Below are positions 1-5,294 of a stretch of DNA of 7,479 nt, in pieces. Under the pieces are notes generated by a model. That model made no database searches and was not told the origin of the DNA. It saw only the letters and a list, made by a program, of their open reading frames with translations. Both the position numbers and the translations under genes were made by a program. The stretch lies in assembly GCA_964360145.1 (NCBI GenBank), contig CAYHWW010000164.1, forward strand, positions 1 to 7,479, given 5' to 3'. Position 1 is the first letter of the stretch. The number at the start of each line of letters is the position of its first letter. The DNA comes from CAYHWW01 sp964360145 (GTDB lineage Bacteria; Bdellovibrionota; UBA1018; CAYHWW01).

Positions 1-294
1 TTATCTGAAAATTGGCCGACCGTAGTTAATCAAGTCACTAATGCTGGTCTTGCTTATGGCACAGCTGGTTTAGTAGTGCTTGGTGCAGCGGCTTCCCCTG
101 AACTTTATAGCCTCTGCTTGGCAAACCCCGCTGCGTGTTCAAAGGCAGGGATTTCGTTTGGTGGTGGTGTGTTGCAGGGTGTTGGTGGAGGTGATCTTCC
201 CCCAAATCCGACAACTACGATTCCATATTGGTTATTAGGTAAGGTGTCGAAGATCCTTACTCAAGAAGCGAAAAATGACTGCTCGAAAAAATAA
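1..294 (+). CDS. C-terminal end of a probable RHS/polymorphic toxin protein (5' truncated)
   Basis: The frame is open from the first base and stops at 294, so only the last 97 residues are present. A GTG at 76 is in frame but has no reason to be the true start. The segment has a hydrophobic Gly/Ala-rich stretch, then LCLANPAACSKAGISFGGG, which resembles the 'ANPAxC..AGI' pre-toxin region I associate with RHS and hemagglutinin-type polymorphic toxins. A short tail after TTTIPYW carries the extreme C-terminus, where such proteins keep their variable toxin domain. I recognise no known toxin fold in the tail. The toxin reading rests mainly on context: a YD-repeat fragment lies downstream at 563-766, and a small membrane protein gene overlaps this stop codon by 20 nt, as immunity genes often do. 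Base composition is clearly poorer in GC than in genes after position 1000. It could instead be another large secreted surface protein. Confidence 0.55.
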   Translation, partial: LSENWPTVVNQVTNAGLAYGTAGLVVLGAAASPELYSLCLANPAACSKAGISFGGGVLQGVGGGDLPPNPTTTIPYWLLGKVSKILTQEAKNDCSKK

Positions 295-559
295 GCCATA
301 TTATAATAAACGTTCATGGCAATTGATGGCTATTGGCGGCCCTGTTGTTTGGTTGCTGATGTTAAGAGAATATATGAAGACCGGCTGCATAACGAACACT
401 GATGCTGGGATATTGTGTGGTGACCACGCCATTATCGGTCTTCTCTTGCTTTTTATTTTCTTGATGGCTTTGCCGGTGATTTATTTTGTTAAAGTTCGAC
501 ATGATAATGACGCTGACGGAAGGAAACAATCCTCCGTATACCCAATCTCTCGTAGGTGA
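275..559 (+). CDS. small two-helix membrane protein, putative immunity protein (copy 1)
   Basis: This is a 94-residue protein starting at ATG 275, which lies inside the end of the preceding toxin-like gene (20-nt overlap). There is no strong Shine-Dalgarno sequence, so translation may be coupled to the upstream gene. Two hydrophobic segments are visible, about residues 15-30 and 53-73. They are joined by a polar loop with Cys38 and Cys48 in the pattern E-Y-x2-T-x-C-x4-D-x-G-x2-C-G-D (residues 32-50). The basic C-terminal tail ends in SRR. The same signature, with the same cysteine spacing, recurs in the second copy at 767-997. I do not recognise a named family. Position directly after an RHS-like C-terminus suggests an immunity protein for a toxin acting at the membrane or in the periplasm. 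This is inference; a small membrane protein unrelated to toxin defence is possible. The two cysteines could form a disulfide if the loop faces the periplasm. Confidence 0.7.
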   Translation: MTARKNKPYYNKRSWQLMAIGGPVVWLLMLREYMKTGCITNTDAGILCGDHAIIGLLLLFIFLMALPVIYFVKVRHDNDADGRKQSSVYPISRR

Positions 560-562
560 CTT

Positions 563-766
563 TTGTCCGAATCTATAAGCGCTGGCGAGTTCACCTTCAC
601 CCATGATGCTACGGATCAGCTCACTGCCGTAAATGGCCCTGCATCACTTGGCTCACTCGTCGATAACCGTGCTTGGCGTTTTGATGGAACGGGCAATCGT
701 ACCGACGACTCTATTCTTGGCGGCGGCAGCTCTGTGAATAACATCATCACGCAATTAAGAACTTTT
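563..766 (+). pseudogene. displaced RHS/YD-repeat core fragment
   Basis: The frame is open after the TGA at 557-559, and its only upstream start is TTG 563 with no ribosome binding site. Residues 10-47 of this frame contain FTFTHDATDQLTAVNG and WRFDGTGNRTDD. These are two YD-type repeats of the RHS core (compare the usual 'Y-x-Y-D-x-x-x-x-L' and 'Y-D-x-x-G-N-R-T' forms). A complete RHS protein would have many such repeats, and here only about 60 residues remain. The fragment runs in frame, without a stop, into the second small membrane protein, so the whole of 563-997 could be read as one 144-residue ORF. I interpret it as the leftover 3' end of an older RHS tip, cut off from its gene by recombination. 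A functional fusion is less likely, because the join carries no recognisable toxin domain. Confidence 0.6.
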
Positions 767-997
767 GTGGACAATAATAATAAACCCTACGCAATCTGGG
801 AAGTTTCACCGGCCGTTTGCGCTCCGATATTTTGGCTCTTTGAATTAAAGGAGTACGATGAGACAAAATGCCTGTTTTTGGCTGATATCGGCCACGTATG
901 TGGCGACCCAGCGAAAATTAATCTTGGGCTAAGCTTCATACTTGCAGCGATCCCAGTTGTTCTGGTTTGGCGGCGTTGGCGACTCTCGCGTCGTTAA
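767..997 (+). CDS. small two-helix membrane protein, putative immunity protein (copy 2)
   Basis: The GTG at 767 begins a 76-residue protein that aligns with copy 1 from its N-terminal NKPY onward. The alternative is TTG 563, which would fuse it to the RHS fragment. Only a weak AAGA motif precedes the GTG, so the start is uncertain. Counting from TTG 563, the conserved block is E97-Y98, T101, C103, D108, G110 and C113-G114-D115, aligned without gaps to copy 1. W91-L92 at the end of the first hydrophobic segment also match. The second hydrophobic segment is about 121-136, followed by an Arg-rich tail ending in SRR, as in copy 1. Outside these positions the copies have diverged strongly, so this is an old paralogue or a separately acquired relative. 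It is probably the immunity partner of a displaced RHS tip. The RqcH-like gene starts 29 nt after its stop. Confidence 0.6.
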   Translation: MDNNNKPYAIWEVSPAVCAPIFWLFELKEYDETKCLFLADIGHVCGDPAKINLGLSFILAAIPVVLVWRRWRLSRR

Positions 998-1026
998 AGC
1001 GTGAAATGTGAGGTATTGCCCATCCC

Positions 1027-2487
1027 ATGGCCTTCAACGCGACAGAAACAGCCCGGGCAGCACGGATCATCCAGCACTGGATCGATGAGCGCGGAGCGTC
1101 CAGTGGCCCTATCACGGTGCGCGACGTGGCTCTCCTCACCTTCCCCGGCCCCGTGGGCACGGCGGTGTCTGATCTCATTCTGGGTTTCTTTCTCGAATGC
1201 GGCTCCCAGCGCCACTGGCTCACCTTTGCGCTGAAACCGCCTTGGACCGCGGTGCATTGGGGGGAGCCACGGGATTTTCGAAACATCGACGAGCCCGCCC
1301 GCGCCTGGACCCAGGCCTTCGGCCATGCCCTGCCCTGGGAAAAATTCCGCGGTTTGATTCTTGATCAGCGCTTGAAGAGTGTCACCGCCCGACCCCATGA
1401 CCGTGTGCTGGATCTGCGCCTTGCCGACGATCTGCAACTCACCGTGGAGCTCTTCAGCGCCCGGCCCAATTGGGTTCTCGCCCAGCGTGGCGTCGAACAG
1501 GCCCGGTGGCGGGAGAGCCGTGGTGCGCTGACTTCCAGCCCCAATAGCCAGAAGGTTTTCGTCGATGCCCATGGCGCCGCCACCGACGGCGATTGGTTTC
1601 TTCGCCAGCATGAACGCGCCATGGAAGAGCGTCGCGCCTCCGCGGCCCTTCGCTCCCAGACCAACGCATTACGCGCCGCCAGGCAGGAGCTGAAGGACAA
1701 CGTGAAGCTGCTCCAGCGTATGGAGCAGTCCTGGGAAGAGGCATGCAACGCCGCTTCATGTCGCGTTGACGGCGATGAACTGAAGGTCCATCTCCACGAG
1801 ATGAAGGGCAAGACCCGGGCCGACGCCACTGAGAAAATGACTAAACTTTACGCCCGGGCGAAAAAGCTGGAGCGCACCGCCGTGGATCTGAAACCGCGCC
1901 TCCAAACCTTGCGGGACGGTATCTCGAAGCTGCGGGCCACCGGCGCCGCTCTCGAGGCCGTGGATCTGAAGGCGCCCCTTGAAGAAGTGCTCGCCGCCGT
2001 CGCTCGCATCCAGCCCCCTGCTCCCACTGCTGCGAAAACCACCAAGCGCCAACGCCCGGCGGAGAAAAAAGCCCAGGCCCAGGGGCTGCGGCGGTTCACC
2101 TCGCACGATGGTTTGATCATGTGGGTAGGGCGCAACCACGCCGAGAACGAAGAGATCGTCATGAAACTAGCCCGGGGTAATGACCTTTGGTTTCACTTGA
2201 AGGGGCGGCCTGGAGCCCACGTCATCGTCCAGGTGCCCGCCAAAAAAACAGCGCCCCTGGAGACCCTCCTCGATGCCGCGACCCTTGCCGCCCATTACTC
2301 CGGCGTGAAGGACGGGGAAAAAGCTGAGGTGGACTACGCTCAAAGAAAGAACGTCAAACGCAGACCCGGTGGCGGTGCCGATCGGGCGGGGCAATTCCTC
2401 GTGAACTACACCGGTGCGAAAACCCTCATGGTGAAAATCCAGCCGGAGCGGTTGAAACGCCTGATGACGTCAGAGACTCCGGAATAG
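1027..2487 (+). CDS. NFACT-family (RqcH/Rqc2-like) ribosome quality-control protein
   Basis: This 486-residue protein starts at ATG 1027, with GAGG at 1010-1013 as a rather distant Shine-Dalgarno sequence. Residues about 1-155 look like a diverged NFACT-N domain with the Asp-Arg pair (D125-R126 in ARPHDRVLDLRL) important in bacterial RqcH. Residues about 197-315 are charged and heptad-like, fitting the coiled-coil arm. Residues about 355-475 are an NFACT-R (DUF814) domain, with HDGLIMWVGRN, GNDLWFHLKGRPGAHVIV, VDYAQRKNVKR and a final NYTGAKTLMV strand. Known RqcH proteins bind 50S subunits with stalled nascent chains and recruit Ala-tRNA to add C-terminal alanine tails that mark the chain for proteolysis. 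The role here is inferred from family membership. The protein is shorter than typical RqcH/FbpA (about 570 residues), and I do not see the helix-hairpin-helix segment between NFACT-N and the coiled coil. The 'fibronectin-binding' name sometimes given to the family is not supported here. Confidence 0.87.
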   Translation: MAFNATETARAARIIQHWIDERGASSGPITVRDVALLTFPGPVGTAVSDLILGFFLECGSQRHWLTFALKPPWTAVHWGEPRDFRNIDEPARAWTQAFGHALPWEKFRGLILDQRLKSVTARPHDRVLDLRLADDLQLTVELFSARPNWVLAQRGVEQARWRESRGALTSSPNSQKVFVDAHGAATDGDWFLRQHERAMEERRASAALRSQTNALRAARQELKDNVKLLQRMEQSWEEACNAASCRVDGDELKVHLHEMKGKTRADATEKMTKLYARAKKLERTAVDLKPRLQTLRDGISKLRATGAALEAVDLKAPLEEVLAAVARIQPPAPTAAKTTKRQRPAEKKAQAQGLRRFTSHDGLIMWVGRNHAENEEIVMKLARGNDLWFHLKGRPGAHVIVQVPAKKTAPLETLLDAATLAAHYSGVKDGEKAEVDYAQRKNVKRRPGGGADRAGQFLVNYTGAKTLMVKIQPERLKRLMTSETPE

Positions 2488-3825
2488 ACCTTCCAGCACG
2501 GTCGGCGAACACTCGTAGGTGCCGCTGTAGTCGATTGAGAAAGTGCTACCGTCAGGTTCCCGTGTGAAAAGGTAAGTGTCATTGCCGGATAAATCCATCA
2601 GTTTGCGGCGCAGGAAGTCATACTCGCCCCGTAGGGTCTTATTCATTTCCTTCAGGATGCAGTCACCCAGATGGGGGTTGATCACTGTCCAGGCTGAAAA
2701 AGGGTTCGACCGCTCGTCGGATCCCGCGAATGTTTTGCCTGCACGCAATCGGCCACGAAGGTGGGGCGTCATGGCGCCTTCTTCGTCGCTGTGGCAGCGG
2801 GCCTTCTTGAAGGCCAACTGAAATTCGAAGCCAGCGCTAATGGGAGCCAAAAAGTGGATGTAATCCAACGTCTCGATTTTTGGGTCACTCAAATCCGTGG
2901 TCGGCATTTGATATTCGTAAGACGTAAAGGCGTTGAAGACTCTGCGCCTTACGGGATTGGCGACGAAGTTCATGACGCGCATCGGGGTTACGCCATCGGT
3001 GTCGGTGTATGACAGCTTTGCCATGGCGAAGTGCCCGGCATCCTTGATGCCATTATTGAGGAAGCGGAATTGAGAATTTACGGTGAAGATGACATCGGTG
3101 AGCATCTCCGCGTGCACGCCATCGTAGTCAGAGACTAAGCCAGGGGCCGTGTTGATTTCCACTGCGATGGCCTCCCCGCCAGCCTCGGCGTAGAGGTCGG
3201 GAAAAGTGGTGGCGAAAAAGTCTTCAATATAAGCCTTATTGGCTAGCACCTGGGCGCCCAGGGCGCTTGAACTGAATGCAGCATAAGCCACAAGATCCGC
3301 CAGTGGGGCCGGAGGATTGATCGTGCACTCATTCAGGCCGGGCAGTGTTCTGCCCGGGAGGTTCAATCTACCCGTGGGCAAGAGATATTCACTGATCTCG
3401 ACGGGGCCCCGCTGTTGCTCCTTGGCTTGGATTACGAGGTTCTGTACTTTGCCGCAACCGATGGTGAACTCCGCTGGAGTGACGGGGTAGGCCCGATTTT
3501 CAGTGTAGCTCCACGCGGTGGCGAGCCAGTGGCCGGATGGGATGGTGAGGATGATCAATGAGGATTCGCCAGCAGCATCGAGGGTGGAGCGGATGGCGCC
3601 CCGGTAGGTGGGGGCGTGGGTATCGCTGTCTTCCACGGTGAGGTAGATTTCGCCCGCCGTGCGATTATCGACGAGGAGTGTGGCCTCGCTTTTGCCATTG
3701 ATGCACTGACCGGTGACCACGTAGGTTTCCGCGCAGTGCTGAGAAGCGCCTGCAGTGCAGAGCGCCAACGTGAGCGGCGCGAAGATTTTGAAAACCCTGG
3801 AGCAGAACCCTGTTTGATGACCCAT
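2470..3825 (-). CDS. secreted protein of unknown function (451 aa)
   Basis: It begins with a signal peptide: basic residues around R10 and K13, a hydrophobic core near residues 14-27, and likely cleavage after HCA at residue 32. The cysteine at 23 does not sit in a good lipobox, so a lipoprotein is unlikely. After cleavage, six cysteines remain (41, 124, 167, 344, 389, 439), enough for three disulfides and consistent with a periplasmic or exported protein. Residues about 33-130 alternate hydrophobic and polar and end at a Cys, like a small beta-sandwich. The rest (about 165-451) is a mixed domain I do not recognise, with no clear catalytic motif. The ATG at 3825 has no Shine-Dalgarno sequence, but a promoter lies directly upstream. 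Its 3' end overlaps the convergent NFACT gene by 18 nt. The CCA-adding enzyme gene on the same strand ends 67 nt upstream, so it may be partly co-transcribed with it. Confidence 0.8.
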   Translation of the reverse strand: MGHQTGFCSRVFKIFAPLTLALCTAGASQHCAETYVVTGQCINGKSEATLLVDNRTAGEIYLTVEDSDTHAPTYRGAIRSTLDAAGESSLIILTIPSGHWLATAWSYTENRAYPVTPAEFTIGCGKVQNLVIQAKEQQRGPVEISEYLLPTGRLNLPGRTLPGLNECTINPPAPLADLVAYAAFSSSALGAQVLANKAYIEDFFATTFPDLYAEAGGEAIAVEINTAPGLVSDYDGVHAEMLTDVIFTVNSQFRFLNNGIKDAGHFAMAKLSYTDTDGVTPMRVMNFVANPVRRRVFNAFTSYEYQMPTTDLSDPKIETLDYIHFLAPISAGFEFQLAFKKARCHSDEEGAMTPHLRGRLRAGKTFAGSDERSNPFSAWTVINPHLGDCILKEMNKTLRGEYDFLRRKLMDLSGNDTYLFTREPDGSTFSIDYSGTYECSPTVLEGLFRSL

Positions 3826-3833
3826 TGGGGCGC

Positions 3834-3862
3834 AATCTAGGGTCTATGATGCTATGCGTCAA
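3834..3862 (-). promoter_or_regulatory. sigma70-type promoter for the 451-aa secreted protein gene
   Basis: On the - strand, TTGACG (3862-3857) is followed after exactly 17 nt by TAGATT (3839-3834), a near-consensus -35 and a 4-of-6 -10 box. It lies in the 67-nt space between the CCA gene stop and the secreted protein start. Transcription would be expected to begin near 3827-3828, only 2-3 nt before the ATG at 3825. This fits the lack of a Shine-Dalgarno sequence. It is a prediction from sequence pattern alone. Confidence 0.5.
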
Positions 3863-3892
3863 TGTTCGGCGAAAATAATTCGCCATGGCCTC

Positions 3893-5158
3893 CTAGGGGG
3901 TGCGCTTGAGGATGCGTTGCCAATTTTTTCTGTTTAGTGTCCGGCCCAATTCAGGACCTGGCCTTATGCCTTGGGCTATGAGGTCGTGGCTTTTCACCCA
4001 GAGGCAGTTCAGGTTGGATTTGCGAGCAGTCCTCTGCAGAGCCAGGCAAGCGGCGATGGCGGACTGGGGCTTGCTGGGGCCCGGCGCCGCGGTGAGAGCG
4101 GCGGCCACAGCCCCCCAGAGGCCCGGGTGGGAAACTTCGAATTCCACCAGGGCTTGGGGTGAGAGTGTTTCAACAGGACCCAGGCGGCTCAGGCGTTCAG
4201 CGGCGCTGACAACATGGGCTTCAGTGTTGGTGAGACGCAGGTGCTCTTTGAGGTCTTGGGCCGCGGCCACGGCACTGAAAGCGGCACGCCAGTGCAGGGC
4301 CCGGTGGGGGCGCCCCTGGGATGCTTTCTCTAGGGCACGAAAGAGAGGTGGCAATATGGCGCGCCGGGGGGGCTTCGTGCCGAAAACCTGGGGCCAGAGG
4401 CCGCAGGTGGCCACGGTGGTCAGGAACAGGGAGGGGTGGGGGGAGGTGAGGGCTCGCAAGGTCTCTTCTCTCACCCGTTCCCGGGAAATGGCGGAAAGCC
4501 CCAGGGCCCGGGCTTTCATGGCGGCCAGGGTCTTCGCTTCGATGCGAAAGCCCAGTTGGGCGGCGAAGCGTGCGGCCCGGAGGATGCGCAACGCATCCTC
4601 GTCGAAGCGCAGCTGGGGGTCGCCAACAGCGCGGATGACGCCTTTTTTCAAGTCTTCCAGGCCGCCTACGCCGTCCAGGATGACGCCCGTGGCGAGATCT
4701 AAATAGAGTGCATTTATTGTGAAGTCCCGCCGGGATTGGTCTTCCGCCTGGGTGCCGTGGCTGACGTGGTCGGGGCGGCGCTTGTCGCTGTAGCCCTTCT
4801 CCGCACGGAAGGCCGCCACATCGATGAGGACGTCGTCGATGGGGGGGAATTTCAAGATGCCGAAGGCCACGCCCACGGGTAGGTGCCGGGGGAAGATTTT
4901 CAGCAGTTCGTTGAGGGGCGCATCCGACACCACATCCCAGTCCTTGGGGGGGCGCTTGAGCAGCAGGTCCCGCACGCAGCCGCCGGCGAGCCATGCCCTG
5001 TGCCCCGCGCCGCGGATGCGTTGGGCGGTGTTCAGCACCGCGGGGGGGATGGCTTTAGTCCGGATCGACTTCGAGCTCTTCGCTGCCGTGGCGGTACTTG
5101 CGCTTCGAGTCCGCGTCCTGGCCTTCATCTTCTTCGACGTTTTGGCGGCGACCTTCAT
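3893..5158 (-). CDS. class II CCA-adding enzyme / poly(A) polymerase family nucleotidyltransferase
   Basis: This 421-residue enzyme of the class II tRNA nucleotidyltransferase superfamily most likely adds or repairs the 3' CCA end of tRNAs from CTP and ATP. Its family motifs appear in order: GGCVRD (59-64), the metal-binding DWD (73-75) with a third carboxylate at D113 in LIDVAAFR, RRDFTIN (143-149), DEDALRILRAAR (186-197) for nucleotide recognition, and ISRERVREE (224-232). The C-terminal third is a helical RNA-binding region ending in GIRPGPELG. There is no HD phosphohydrolase domain. The ATG at 5158 follows GAGGAA with 7-nt spacing, which supports this start. It gives about 35 extra Lys/Arg/Ser/Thr-rich residues before the conserved fold. 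Those residues overlap the end of the small secreted gene in another frame. A GTG at 5038 is an alternative with no binding site. A poly(A) polymerase role (PcnB) cannot be excluded from sequence alone. Confidence 0.9.
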   Translation of the reverse strand: MKVAAKTSKKMKARTRTRSASTATAAKSSKSIRTKAIPPAVLNTAQRIRGAGHRAWLAGGCVRDLLLKRPPKDWDVVSDAPLNELLKIFPRHLPVGVAFGILKFPPIDDVLIDVAAFRAEKGYSDKRRPDHVSHGTQAEDQSRRDFTINALYLDLATGVILDGVGGLEDLKKGVIRAVGDPQLRFDEDALRILRAARFAAQLGFRIEAKTLAAMKARALGLSAISRERVREETLRALTSPHPSLFLTTVATCGLWPQVFGTKPPRRAILPPLFRALEKASQGRPHRALHWRAAFSAVAAAQDLKEHLRLTNTEAHVVSAAERLSRLGPVETLSPQALVEFEVSHPGLWGAVAAALTAAPGPSKPQSAIAACLALQRTARKSNLNCLWVKSHDLIAQGIRPGPELGRTLNRKNWQRILKRTP

Positions 5159-5294
5159 AGCGGGGTTCCTCGGCGGCGGGAGTTGCCTTCTTTGGGGGGC
5201 TCTTCTTGGGCTGTTCAGCGAAGGCGAATGTCAGTGACAGGAACAGTGCCGCCATGATTGAAATCTTCATAGATGGAGAAAGGTTAACACCCAT
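5055..5294 (-). CDS. small signal-peptide protein, Lys/Glu/Pro-rich, unknown function
   Basis: This is a 79-residue protein if started at ATG 5294, which has GAGGAAGG 5 nt upstream. An inner ATG at 5270 would give 71 residues but has no binding site. From residue 9, MKISIMAALFLSLTFAFA is a textbook signal peptide with likely cleavage after AFA. The mature part is only about 53 residues, low in complexity: KKSPPKKATPAAEEP, then an acidic and basic tail ending in LEVDPD. It is probably exported and intrinsically disordered; I recognise no family. Its last 104 nt overlap the start of the CCA-adding enzyme gene in a different frame. Its start overlaps the divergent RlmI gene start. Because both ends overlap better-supported genes, it could be a chance ORF, but the signal peptide plus the strong binding site make a real gene more likely. 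Confidence 0.55.
   Translation of the reverse strand: MGVNLSPSMKISIMAALFLSLTFAFAEQPKKSPPKKATPAAEEPRYEGRRQNVEEDEGQDADSKRKYRHGSEELEVDPD
5166..5171 (-). promoter_or_regulatory. ribosome binding site for the CCA-adding enzyme
   Basis: GAGGAA on the - strand, 7 nt before ATG 5158. It decides between the long start at 5158 and the GTG at 5038, which has no such motif. It lies inside the coding region of the small secreted protein, so translation of the two may be coupled. Confidence 0.55.
5275..5283 (+). promoter_or_regulatory. ribosome binding site for the RlmI-type methyltransferase
   Basis: GGAGAAAGG on the + strand, 9 nt before ATG 5293. It supports this start over the longer frame beginning at 5206 and over the internal ATG at 5323-5325. 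Confidence 0.65.

Noticed and set aside
362..604. 80-codon open frame on the - strand across the first small membrane protein
   Set aside because: No signal, motif or binding site; the + strand protein is supported by its paralogue at 767-997.
994..1611. 205-codon open frame on the - strand opposite the NFACT gene
   Set aside because: It mirrors the GC-rich third positions of the real gene, has no family motif, and overlaps a clear NFACT-N domain.
2465..2472. Palindrome TGACGTCA at the end of the NFACT gene
   Set aside because: A single 8-bp palindrome within coding sequence, with no second copy or promoter nearby to suggest an operator.
3338..3357. Perfect 8-bp inverted repeat with a 4-nt loop (CCGGGCAG/CTGCCCGG)
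   Set aside because: It lies in the middle of the secreted protein coding sequence, has no T-tract, and one such repeat is expected by chance in GC-rich sequence of this length.
3900..4706. 268-codon open frame on the + strand opposite the CCA-adding enzyme
   Set aside because: Arg/Ala/Ser-rich translation typical of an antisense shadow; the - strand carries all nucleotidyltransferase motifs.
4221..4994. 257-codon open frame on the - strand within the CCA gene
   Set aside because: Out-of-frame shadow, rich in Arg, Pro and Gly, with no motif and no binding site.
5206..5292. Longer N-terminus for the RlmI protein
   Set aside because: The ATG at 5293 has a good Shine-Dalgarno sequence and matches the usual RlmI N-terminus; the extra 29 residues have no counterpart in the family that I recall.
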